Numbered from the stretch's first letter, positions 1-6,582 are shown. The stretch is 6,649 nucleotides of DNA from CABHOJ01 sp965649545 (GCA_965649545.1 CBFGLF010000095.1:1-6649), one strand, 5' to 3'. Notes: generated by a model not told the origin, from the letters alone. Numbers and translations are program-made.

Positions 1-245
1 GGATTACTCGATTCCATCGCTTCGTCATAGGTCGGGCTGAAGGCGCCTGCGGGTTGGGCTTCGTCTCTTAGAACGGCTTCGGTGTCGATCCGGAATTCGT
101 CCTCCAGCAGGGGATCGCGCTCTGCCTCCTCGAAAGTGTCGGCAGCCATCTTGCGCAGGCTGCGCTCTTGCCACCAGTTGAAGACGACGACGGCCACGAT
201 GATGATGGCACCCAGGGCCAGCAAGGCCAGTTGTAGGTCACTCAT
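1..245 (-). CDS. zipA: Cell division protein ZipA, N-terminal part (runs off left edge)
   Basis: The ATG is at 243-245 and the frame stays open for 81 codons to the window edge, so only the N-terminus is present. The protein opens with MSDLQLALLALGAIIIVAVV, a very short outside segment followed at once by one membrane-spanning stretch (about residues 4-23). Then come aromatic and basic residues (FNWWQERSLRK) and an acidic, charged linker. This is the usual plan of ZipA, a bitopic inner-membrane protein whose cytoplasmic C-terminal domain, outside this window, binds the FtsZ tail and tethers the Z ring. Position directly after smc matches the smc-zipA(-ligA) order known in many betaproteobacteria. 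The gap after the smc stop is only 39 bp, and an AAGAG ribosome-binding sequence lies about 8 bases upstream, so co-transcription with smc is likely. Without the FtsZ-binding domain the name rests on N-terminal architecture and synteny. Confidence 0.85.
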   Translation of the reverse strand, partial: MSDLQLALLALGAIIIVAVVVFNWWQERSLRKMAADTFEEAERDPLLEDEFRIDTEAVLRDEAQPAGAFSPTYDEAMESSN

Positions 246-284
246 AGGTCAGCTCTTTGCGATTCGCGAATATTCTTAGTATGT

Positions 285-3200
285 TTAATGTTGGGTCACC
301 AATTCGGCATTCATCTGCATGGCGGCTTCGATATCCACTTCCACGATGCGCGATACCCCGGATTCCTGCATGGTGACACCAATCAGCTGCTGGGCCATTT
401 CCATGGTTATTTTATTATGGCTGACGAACAAAAACTGTGTGCGCTCGGACATTTTTTTCACCATATTGCAAAAGCGTTCGGTGTTGCTGTCGTCGAGCGG
501 CGCATCCACTTCATCCATCAGGCAGAACGGCGCCGGATTGAGCCTGAACAAGGCGAAGACCAGGGCCAATGCCGTCAATGCCTTTTCGCCACCTGATAGC
601 AGGTGGATCGTACTGTTCTTCTTGCCTGGCGGTTGAGCGAAGACCTGCATGCCGGTATCGAGGATCTCCTCACCCAGCAATTCCAGCCGGGCTTGGCCGC
701 CGCCGAACAAGGTGGTGAACAATTCGCCGAAATGCCGGTTGGCTTCGTCAAAGGTATGTTGCAGCCGGGTGCGCGTCTCCTTGTCGATGCGTCGGATCGC
801 GTCTTCCAGGGTCTGGATCGCCTGGTCCAGGTCAGCTGCCTGATTGTCGAGATAGGACTTGCGCTCGCGTTCACTGGCGAGCTCCTGGATGGCCGCCAGA
901 TTCACTGGTCCGAGCGCCTCGATCTCCTGTTGCGTGCTGCCGACTTGACGATCGATCTCGCTGACCTTGGCCGTCGGCGAAAGGTTGGCGCCGAGTTCGG
1001 CCTCTTCCAGGCCGGTCGCCGTCAGCTCCGCAGCACACTGTTCGTAGTGTAGCCGTGCTTGCTGCTCCTGTAGGCGGGCCTGCTCGAGCTTGTCGCGCTG
1101 CGGGTGCAGTTGCTGCTCATTCTGCATCCGTGCACGTTCCTGGGCCTGCAGTTCCTGCTCGGTCCCGGCCATCTGGTTCCGTGCCTGGGCCAGGTCCGAC
1201 TCACGCGCCTGCTTGTTCACCAAAGCGGTTTCCAGATTTGCCTTGAGATTCTCCATGCGGGCGGCTTCCAGCAGGGTTTCCGTCTCCTTCAACCGGATAG
1301 CTAACGACGATTTATCTTCATTGGATGCAAGAAGTTTGCTATTTATCTCATTGATATTATTTGAGATAAGTTTTCCATCAAAACCCTTTTCCTGAGCCAG
1401 GCGCTCAGCTTTTAGCAGCGCGACACGTGCCTCATTGAGCACGATTTCGGCATCCCGTCGCCTATTCTGGGTTTGTTCGCGTTGCGCTTGGTGTTCGATC
1501 AGCGCCTGCTTCAGGTGCGCCAGTCCGGTTTGCTTTTGTGTGATTTCTGATTTGGTCGTATCCATGCGCTGCTGCAAGGCTACTTGCTCGGCCTGCATGG
1601 CTTTTTGCCGTTCGATTACATGGGCTTGCTGTTGTTGCAGACTCTGTATCTCCAATGTGAGCCGATGTTGCTCCTGTGTGGCCTGCCTTAGCTCCTGTTG
1701 CAGCGTCTGGGCTTGTTGACGGAGGGACTGCAGGCCACCCTCAGTCTCTGCCAGCGCTGTCGAACTGCGGCGCACGGCAGCCTGCAGCTCAGGCAGGCCA
1801 GCTTGCAGCGTTTCGAGTTCGCGCTGGCGCTCCAGCACGCCATGCAGGGCCGACTGGGCCGCGTGATAGCTGACGCTGTGGCGTGTGAAGATATCCCCAG
1901 CGCGATTGACCAGGGCTTCACCCGGCCGCAAGCGGTCGCGTGATCCAGGGATATCGGCGTCATCCGCCAAATAAAGATGAGCCAGCCAGTCATGCATCAG
2001 GCCGGCAAGGCTGGACTGTTTCACGCTGAGGACGGAAAGCAATGGCGTCAACGCCGGATTGGGCTCCAGCTTGCGCTCTGTACCGGGCTCACACAGCACG
2101 AGTGCGGCTGGCGGGCGTTGACTGGTCTCGACATGCAGCTCTGGTTGCAGCAACGCATTGAGGCGACCGCCCAAGGCCGATTCCAGCGCAGTTTCCCATC
2201 CCTCCTGGATCGTGACTTTCTGCCAGATACGATCCGCATTGGCGAGCCCCGCGGACTTGAGCCAGCCCTCCAGCTTGATCTCCTGCCCCATGGCCTGTTG
2301 CAGTTTGACCAGCGATGCGATCTGCGCTTCGGCTTGTGTCAGCGCGCGCTGGTCCTTGAGCTGCTGTTCGCGTAACTGGGCGATGTCGGTGATGGATCGT
2401 TGTTCCTGATCACGGAATGCCGCGACCTGTCGCTCGAGCTCGGCGAGCTGTTGTTGCAGGGTCTCGGCCCGGGTGTGCTTCGCTTCCAGCTCGCCGGCAT
2501 CAGGCAGTTGAAGCGACTTCAACGCTTGCTCAAGCCCCTGCAGCCGTTGCTGCTGCTCCTGCTGACTACGTTCGAGATGACTCAGGCTGGCACTTTCCAG
2601 CTTGATGGCCTGCTCAGTATCGAAAAACGCCTTCTGTGCGGCTGTGTGGGCTGCCTGGGCGGCACCGAAGGCACGCTCATGCTCGGGCAATCCCTGGCGT
2701 GCGTCTTTCAGCGCCTCTTCAGCTTCGTTCTGTTGGGAGGTCGCTTGCTGTTGCTGAAGAACAAGCTGTTCGAGGTTCTCCTGTAACGTCACCAGCTGTG
2801 CATCGATCTTCATCGACTGCTGCTGGATCTGCTGTAGCTGGGCCGTGAGGCGTTCGCGCGCTTCCTGCGTATGCTTCACCTGCTGTTCAAGGTTGGAGAC
2901 TTCGGCGTTGGCTTCGTAGTAACGGGTCTGTGCCGTCTGCACTTGCTCCGTGGCCGCATAGTGCTGCTGGCGCAGCTGCTCTACCAGACTTTCCGTCTTG
3001 CGCAGATCGGCCATCTGCGCCTCGAGTTCATTCACCAGTTTCTCAACCTGACGCTGGGCCTTTTCCATCTGGACCGCGGCATCGCGCTTCCGCAACAGCC
3101 AGAGCTGGCCCTGGGCTAGTTTGAGCGCATTCTGCAAGCGGTGATACTGCTCAGTGATCAGGGCCTGGGATTCGAGGCGTGCGATCTGTTTATCCATCTC

Positions 3201-3797
3201 GCGGCGGATATCCTCGACGCGGGTCAGGTTCTCGCGGGTATCGCGCAAACGCAATTCGGTCTCGCGCCGACGCTCCTTGTACTTGGAGATGCCGGCGGCC
3301 TCCTCCAGGAATACGCGCAGTTCCTCCGGCTTGGCTTCGACGATGCGGGAGATGGTGTTCTGACCGATGATGGCATAGGCACGGCCGCCCAGGCCTGTGC
3401 CAAGGAACAGGTCGGCAACGTCGCGCCTGCGGACCGGGGTGTTGTTGATGTAATAGCTGGAGCCTTTGTCACGCTCGATCACTCGTTTGACGGCGATCTC
3501 GGCGTATTGCGACCATTCGCCGCTGGCGCCACCCAGGCTGTTATCGAAGATCAATTCGACACTCGCGCGGGAGATCGCCTTGCGATTACCTGAGCCGTTG
3601 AAGATCACGTCCGACATCGAGTCGCCACGCATCTCCTTGGCGCTCGATTCCCCCAGTACCCAGCGCACGGATTCCATCACGTTCGATTTGCCGCAGCCGT
3701 TCGGGCCGACCACGCCCACGCGTTGGCCGTGGATATGCAACGTGGTCGGATCGACGAAGGACTTGAAACCGGCGAGCTTGAGGTGAGTGAGGCGCAA
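285..3797 (-). CDS. smc: Chromosome partition protein SMC, complete
   Basis: This 1170-residue protein is the usual length for bacterial SMC, the ATPase that with ScpA/ScpB loads onto DNA and organises and segregates the chromosome. The N-terminal head opens with MRLTHLKLAGFKSF and carries Walker A GPNGCGKS (residues 31-38, Lys37), Arg57 in EMRGDS at the arginine-finger position, and the Q-loop Gln146 (AIIGQN). Long Gln/Glu/Leu-rich coiled coils follow (about 170-500 and 655-990), separated by the hinge (about 505-655). The C-terminal head has the ABC signature LSGGEK (1067-1072), Walker B FCLMDEVD (Asp1095, Glu1096), a D-loop near PLDD and an H-loop His near 1127. All ATPase elements are intact. 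The start codon is TTG (3795-3797). Reading upstream in frame there is no ATG or GTG before a TAA at 3840-3842, and the TTG places the canonical SMC N-terminus exactly. No good Shine-Dalgarno precedes it. The hinge lacks the glycine-rich end seen in Bacillus SMC, which I take as a lineage trait. An AT-rich island lies at about residues 800-829. Confidence 0.98.
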   Translation of the reverse strand: MRLTHLKLAGFKSFVDPTTLHIHGQRVGVVGPNGCGKSNVMESVRWVLGESSAKEMRGDSMSDVIFNGSGNRKAISRASVELIFDNSLGGASGEWSQYAEIAVKRVIERDKGSSYYINNTPVRRRDVADLFLGTGLGGRAYAIIGQNTISRIVEAKPEELRVFLEEAAGISKYKERRRETELRLRDTRENLTRVEDIRREMDKQIARLESQALITEQYHRLQNALKLAQGQLWLLRKRDAAVQMEKAQRQVEKLVNELEAQMADLRKTESLVEQLRQQHYAATEQVQTAQTRYYEANAEVSNLEQQVKHTQEARERLTAQLQQIQQQSMKIDAQLVTLQENLEQLVLQQQQATSQQNEAEEALKDARQGLPEHERAFGAAQAAHTAAQKAFFDTEQAIKLESASLSHLERSQQEQQQRLQGLEQALKSLQLPDAGELEAKHTRAETLQQQLAELERQVAAFRDQEQRSITDIAQLREQQLKDQRALTQAEAQIASLVKLQQAMGQEIKLEGWLKSAGLANADRIWQKVTIQEGWETALESALGGRLNALLQPELHVETSQRPPAALVLCEPGTERKLEPNPALTPLLSVLSVKQSSLAGLMHDWLAHLYLADDADIPGSRDRLRPGEALVNRAGDIFTRHSVSYHAAQSALHGVLERQRELETLQAGLPELQAAVRRSSTALAETEGGLQSLRQQAQTLQQELRQATQEQHRLTLEIQSLQQQQAHVIERQKAMQAEQVALQQRMDTTKSEITQKQTGLAHLKQALIEHQAQREQTQNRRRDAEIVLNEARVALLKAERLAQEKGFDGKLISNNINEINSKLLASNEDKSSLAIRLKETETLLEAARMENLKANLETALVNKQARESDLAQARNQMAGTEQELQAQERARMQNEQQLHPQRDKLEQARLQEQQARLHYEQCAAELTATGLEEAELGANLSPTAKVSEIDRQVGSTQQEIEALGPVNLAAIQELASERERKSYLDNQAADLDQAIQTLEDAIRRIDKETRTRLQHTFDEANRHFGELFTTLFGGGQARLELLGEEILDTGMQVFAQPPGKKNSTIHLLSGGEKALTALALVFALFRLNPAPFCLMDEVDAPLDDSNTERFCNMVKKMSERTQFLFVSHNKITMEMAQQLIGVTMQESGVSRIVEVDIEAAMQMNAELVTQH
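1343..1369. repeat. 8-bp inverted repeat in an AT-rich island inside smc
   Basis: TTATCTCA (1343-1350) and its exact reverse complement TGAGATAA (1362-1369) flank an 11-base AT-rich loop. By hand count the 90 bases 1311-1400 have about 30% GC, and 1341-1370 only about 20%, far below the GC-rich gene around them. The reading frame continues through it as an Asn/Ile/Lys/Ser-rich stretch of the C-terminal coiled coil (around residues 800-829). The repeat is seen directly. No function can be assigned. Confidence 0.6.
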
Positions 3798-3838
3798 TTG
3801 ACTGGATGGGTTAAGGTTCTGGATTGATGGAGTGATGA

Positions 3839-3867
3839 TTTATAAAGTGATTAAGCAAACTTGTATA
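3839..3867 (-). promoter_or_regulatory. Putative sigma70 promoter for smc-zipA
   Basis: Reading the minus strand, a -35-like TATACA (plus-strand 3862-3867, 4 of 6 consensus bases) is followed after 17 bp by a -10 TATAAA (3839-3844, 5 of 6). Transcription would start near 3832, about 35 bases before the TTG start of smc. The box occupies almost the same DNA as the oppositely oriented queF promoter. Assigned by eye from consensus only. Confidence 0.5.
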
Positions 3868-3869
3868 AT
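3841..3869 (+). promoter_or_regulatory. Putative sigma70 promoter for queF
   Basis: A perfect TATAAT -10 hexamer lies at 3864-3869. At 17-bp spacing the -35 position (3841-3846) reads TATAAA, a poor match to TTGACA, so the promoter depends mainly on its -10. The predicted start near 3876 gives queF a leader of about 70 bases. It overlaps the smc promoter on the other strand. Confidence 0.55.
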
Positions 3870-3884
3870 GCGATATTCACGTTT

Positions 3885-3917
3885 GATGCCGGCCGGAGAA
3901 CCAATTCAGCCCGCATC
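3885..3917 (+). other. Possible imperfect hairpin in the queF leader
   Basis: GATGC (3885-3889) can pair with GCATC (3913-3917). After one C-C mismatch a further three pairs (3891-3893 with 3909-3911) extend the stem. The 5' arm also contains the self-complementary CCGGCCGG (3889-3896), an alternative pairing. It lies within the predicted untranslated leader of queF. It does not resemble the preQ1 riboswitch consensus that I looked for, and may be incidental. Confidence 0.25.
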
Positions 3918-3947
3918 GCTCTTATTACGATTTATACGGTAGCCCTT

Positions 3948-4367
3948 ATGTCTAGTCAACCTAGTAAAACGCTTGAAACCTTCGATAATCCGAAACCGGA
4001 ACGCGATTTCCATATCCACATGGAAATCCCTGAATTCACCTGCCTGTGCCCCAAGACCGGCCAGCCCGATTTCGCGGTCCTCTACCTGGATTACATCCCC
4101 GATCAAAAGTGCGTCGAGCTCAAGAGCCTGAAGCTCTACATGTGGTCGTTCCGTGACGAAGGCTGCTTCCATGAAGCGGTCACCAACCGCATCCTCGACG
4201 ACCTGGTCGCGGCTACCCAGCCCAAGTTCATGCGGCTGACCGCCAAGTTCTACGTGCGTGGCGGTGTCTTCACCAACGTCGTCGCCGAGCACCGCAAATC
4301 CGGCTGGCAACCTGCCCCGCGCGTCGATCTCACGCAGTTCGACGCACAATCCAATATCCGCGGTTAG
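3948..4367 (+). CDS. queF: NADPH-dependent 7-cyano-7-deazaguanine (preQ0) reductase QueF
   Basis: QueF reduces the nitrile of preQ0 to the amine of preQ1 with two NADPH, a cytoplasmic step in queuosine biosynthesis for tRNAs with GUN anticodons. From the ATG at 3948 the protein has 139 residues, the size of the short single-domain (Bacillus YkvM-like) QueF class; the E. coli type is about twice as long. Key features are LCPKTGQPDFA with the nucleophilic Cys34 and acid Asp41, the family motif ELKSLKLY (57-64) for NADPH binding, and FHE with Glu76, which contacts the base. RGGVF near 104-108 matches the conserved RGG region of the fold. The frame stays open upstream to a TTG at 3861, but that would overlap the -10 box and add residues foreign to the family. 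The ATG has a modest GGTAG (3938-3942) five bases ahead. The gene is divergent from smc and convergent with actP, so it is probably monocistronic. Confidence 0.97.
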   Translation: MSSQPSKTLETFDNPKPERDFHIHMEIPEFTCLCPKTGQPDFAVLYLDYIPDQKCVELKSLKLYMWSFRDEGCFHEAVTNRILDDLVAATQPKFMRLTAKFYVRGGVFTNVVAEHRKSGWQPAPRVDLTQFDAQSNIRG

Positions 4368-5992
4368 TGGCTGGCGCCTTCGGCGCCGATGCCTGTCTGC
4401 GAGCGAATGAACTGCGCTTCGAAAAGAGCGCGTTCGTTCGTCGCCCGTGTCGAGCGATCCAGCACCGAGCCTGCCCATATCCCCAGGAACGCGATGGAGA
4501 CACTGAACAGGGCCGGGTTGGAATAAGGCACGACCGCAGTGTCATGCCCCAGCACTTGCACCCATACCGCTGGCCCCAGGATCACCATGCCGGTGGCGGT
4601 TAACAAGCCAGCCCATCCGCCTAACAAGGCCCCGCGTGTCGTCATGCGCTGCCAGAACATCGACATGATGAGCACTGGAAAAGTCGCCGATGCCGCGATG
4701 GTGAAGGCCAAACCGACCATGAATGCCACATTCTGTTTCTGGAACAGGATGCCCAGCAGCACCGCTAACAAACCCAGCACCACCGTCGCCACGCGCGAGA
4801 CCAGCACCTCCTGCTTATCCCCCGCTTGCTTATTGATGACATTGGCGTAGAGGTCATGCGAGATCGCCGCGGCGCCCGCCAGCGTCAATCCTGCGACCAC
4901 GGCCAATATGGTGGCGAAGGCCACTGCCGAGATGAATCCGAGGAAAAGATCGCCCCCGAGCGCATGGGCAAGGTGCACGGCCGGCATATTATCGCCGCCG
5001 ATCATGCTGCCATCAGCGTTGAAATACGTGGGATTGCCAAGAATGAAGGCGACCGCCCCCATCCCGATGATGAAAGTCAGGATATAAAAATAACCGATGA
5101 AACCGGTGGCGTAGAACACCGACTTGCGAGCTTCTTTCGCGTCGGGCACGGTGAAGAAGCGCATCAGGATATGCGGCAGGCCAGCCGTGCCGAACATCAA
5201 CGCGATGCCGAGAGAAATGGCGCTGATCGGATCGGACACCAGCCCCCCGACATACATGATGGCCATGCCTTTGCTGTGTTGATCGACAGCCGTCTTGAAC
5301 AATGTATCGAAGCTGAATCCGACAAGATAGAGCGTGCCGAACGCCATGCATGAAGCGCCTGTCAGCAGCAGTACCGCCTTGATGATCTGCACCCACGACG
5401 TCGCCAGCATGCCGCCGAATGTGACGTAGGCGATGATCAGCACGCCCACGATCACCACCGCCAGCTCGAACGATAACCCGAACAGCGTCTGGATCAGGGC
5501 GCCGGCCCCGACCATCTGTGCGATCAGGTACAGCAGCACGACCGAGAGGCCAGCGACTGCCGAGAATACGCGGATCGGCGTCTGGCTGAAGCGATAGGCC
5601 GCGACATCGGCAAAGGTATACCGGCCGAGGTTACGCAGCCGTTCCGACATCAGGAACATGATGATGGGCCAGCCGACGAGGAAGCCGATGGCATAGATCA
5701 GCCCGTCATAACCTTGTTTGTAGACCAGGGCCGTGATGCCGAGGAAGGATGCGGCCGACATGAAGTCCCCGGCGATCGCCAACCCATTCTGGAAGCCGGT
5801 GATGCCGCCACCGGCGGAATAGAAATCCTTGGCGGTCTTGGTGCGGCCGGCAGCCCACCACGTGATACCCAGGGTGGCGCCGACGAAGATCAAGAACATG
5901 ACGATCGCGCTGCTGCCCCGTTCACCCGCACTGGACTGGGCGAATGCTGGGGATGCCTGCGCCAGCAGCAGGCCAAGTAGTAGCCGGTTCAT
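4364..5992 (-). CDS. actP: Cation/acetate symporter ActP (sodium:solute symporter family)
   Basis: This 542-residue polytopic inner-membrane protein closely matches the E. coli ActP pattern in length and sequence. It imports acetate and related short carboxylates together with a cation. A signal-like N-terminus (MNRLLLGLLLAQASPAFA, possible cleavage after Ala18) precedes about 13 hydrophobic segments. Family landmarks are GFQNGLAIAGDFMSAASFLG (66-85), ERLRNLGRYTFADVAAYR (117-134), FGGMLATSWVQIIKAV (192-207), the SSS-type FGTAGLPHILMRFF (267-280), GFISAVAFATILAVVAGLTL (352-371) and the C-terminal FIRSQTGIG. The ATG at 5990-5992 lies within ATGA, overlapping the stop of the DUF485 gene by 4 bp, so translation is probably coupled. 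No acetyl-CoA synthetase gene is adjacent in this window, unlike the acs-yjcH-actP operon of E. coli. The TAA overlaps the queF stop on the opposite strand. Acetate as the main substrate is inferred from family; propionate, glycolate or pyruvate could also be carried. Confidence 0.96.
   Translation of the reverse strand: MNRLLLGLLLAQASPAFAQSSAGERGSSAIVMFLIFVGATLGITWWAAGRTKTAKDFYSAGGGITGFQNGLAIAGDFMSAASFLGITALVYKQGYDGLIYAIGFLVGWPIIMFLMSERLRNLGRYTFADVAAYRFSQTPIRVFSAVAGLSVVLLYLIAQMVGAGALIQTLFGLSFELAVVIVGVLIIAYVTFGGMLATSWVQIIKAVLLLTGASCMAFGTLYLVGFSFDTLFKTAVDQHSKGMAIMYVGGLVSDPISAISLGIALMFGTAGLPHILMRFFTVPDAKEARKSVFYATGFIGYFYILTFIIGMGAVAFILGNPTYFNADGSMIGGDNMPAVHLAHALGGDLFLGFISAVAFATILAVVAGLTLAGAAAISHDLYANVINKQAGDKQEVLVSRVATVVLGLLAVLLGILFQKQNVAFMVGLAFTIAASATFPVLIMSMFWQRMTTRGALLGGWAGLLTATGMVILGPAVWVQVLGHDTAVVPYSNPALFSVSIAFLGIWAGSVLDRSTRATNERALFEAQFIRSQTGIGAEGASH
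4373..4387. other. GC-rich hairpin at the queF/actP convergent junction
   Basis: GGCGCC (4373-4378), loop TTC, GGCGCC (4382-4387) form a perfect 6-bp all-GC stem 5 bases past the queF stop and inside the last codons of actP (Gly-Ala-Glu-Gly-Ala). Neither strand shows a T tract after it, so it is not a standard intrinsic terminator. It might stall RNA polymerase or protect the 3' end of either mRNA, or it may simply be repeated Gly-Ala codons. Confidence 0.35.
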
Positions 5993-6297
5993 TGCTCGAC
6001 GGCCTGCTTGATGTGCTGCGTGAGGGCGTCGAAATGACGATTGGCCCGGTAGACGTAGATGCCTGTGAGCATGAAGGCGAGCAGGATGATGCCTACGCCC
6101 AGCGGGAACCCGATGGTGGTGTATTGCCCCCAGACGACGGTCTTGAAGAAGTCGGGCGAGAACGCCACGAGCAGGATGAAGCCGAAGTACGCTGCCAGCA
6201 TGAGGGCGGACAATTGCCAGGCTAGCCTACCCCGCTGCTTCACCAGTTGGTGGTACTCCGGCAGTTGCTTGATCTTTTCTACAACGACTTGCTGCAT
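5989..6297 (-). CDS. DUF485 inner-membrane protein (YjcH-like), partner of ActP
   Basis: This 102-residue protein has the DUF485 plan: a short charged cytoplasmic N-terminus (KIKQLPEYHQLVKQRGRLAW), two membrane helices (about residues 27-46 and 63-84) joined by a loop with FSPDFFKTVVWGQ, and a basic amphipathic tail (YRANRHFDALTQHIK). DUF485 genes are typically found directly upstream of actP-type symporters (yjcH in E. coli), as here. The exact role is not established; an accessory or assembly function for the symporter is an inference. Its TGA at 5989-5991 overlaps the actP ATG. The ATG at 6295-6297 is preceded by purine-rich GGGAGAGCGAGAG, in which GGGAG sits about 11 bases ahead and gives the best ribosome-binding fit. 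It is the first gene of a two-gene operon divergent from the tRNA genes. Confidence 0.93.
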   Translation of the reverse strand: MQQVVVEKIKQLPEYHQLVKQRGRLAWQLSALMLAAYFGFILLVAFSPDFFKTVVWGQYTTIGFPLGVGIILLAFMLTGIYVYRANRHFDALTQHIKQAVEQ

Positions 6298-6353
6298 GTC
6301 TCTCGCTCTCCCAGTGAAGATTCGGGCTGATGCCTCTGATGTGAGCTTAATCC

Positions 6354-6382
6354 AAAATATTCCGTATCAACAACCCTGTCAT
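6354..6382 (-). promoter_or_regulatory. Putative sigma70 promoter for the DUF485-actP operon
   Basis: On the minus strand ATGACA (plus-strand 6377-6382, 5 of 6 -35 bases) is followed after 17 bp by TATTTT (6354-6359, 4 of 6 -10 bases). The predicted start near 6347 leaves a leader of about 50 bases before the ATG. I saw no clear sigma54 -24/-12 element or full CRP palindrome, although acetate transport is often under carbon control. A lone TGTGA at 6340-6344 is only a half site. Confidence 0.4.
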
Positions 6383-6423
6383 CCTGATGCGCCGGGTTTC
6401 ATCGAGTACGGCGGAAATAGAGG

Positions 6424-6452
6424 TTGACAAGGGCGCCGACCGTCTTTAAGAT
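6424..6452 (+). promoter_or_regulatory. Strong tRNA-type sigma70 promoter with GC-rich discriminator
   Basis: A consensus -35 TTGACA (6424-6429), a 17-bp spacer and TAAGAT (6447-6452, 5 of 6 -10 bases) lie just before tRNA-Ala. The bases after the -10, TGCGCC, form a GC-rich discriminator like those of stable-RNA promoters under stringent (ppGpp/DksA) control; that regulation is inferred. The start would be near 6459, leaving a 5' leader of only about 7 bases for RNase P to remove. Confidence 0.8.
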
Positions 6453-6465
6453 TGCGCCTCTTTTC

Positions 6466-6541
<76 letters not shown>

Positions 6542-6564
6542 CGAATAAGCAGTTTGTAGTAAAA

Positions 6565-6582
6565 TGCTGACCTGTTTCAGCA
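6565..6582 (+). other. Small hairpin in the tRNA-Ala/tRNA-Glu spacer
   Basis: TGCTGA (6565-6570) and TCAGCA (6577-6582) form a 6-bp stem with loop CCTGTT in the 54-base spacer. The hairpin has no following T tract, so it is unlikely to terminate transcription. A role in processing of the tRNA precursor is possible but only inferred. Confidence 0.35.

Noticed and set aside
2437..2449. AGCTCG-G-CGAGCT near-perfect palindrome in smc
   Set aside because: It has a one-base loop, lies inside GC-rich coding sequence for Glu/Leu coil residues, and has no context suggesting a regulatory role.
2541..2570. CTG/CAG-rich stretch resembling a trinucleotide repeat
   Set aside because: It encodes Gln/Leu-rich heptads of the SMC coiled coil and is interrupted and irregular, so it is codon bias and not a microsatellite.
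3141..3593. 150-residue plus-strand open frame opposite the smc head
   Set aside because: It is a shadow of the SMC ATPase head. The minus-strand Q-loop and neighbouring residues account for this DNA.
3861..3947. Longer N-terminus for QueF starting at TTG 3861
   Set aside because: It would begin inside the TATAAT box and add 29 residues not found in the family. The ATG at 3948 gives the expected short QueF with a usable ribosome-binding site.
3906..4478. 190-residue open frame on the minus strand across queF
   Set aside because: It is an antisense shadow of the GC-rich queF and actP ends. It has no recognisable domain, and the plus-strand queF motifs explain the conservation.
4826..5353. 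175-residue open frame on the plus strand inside actP
   Set aside because: It lies wholly antisense to transmembrane-coding actP sequence, with Arg/His/Asp-rich composition typical of a reverse-frame artefact and no ribosome-binding site.
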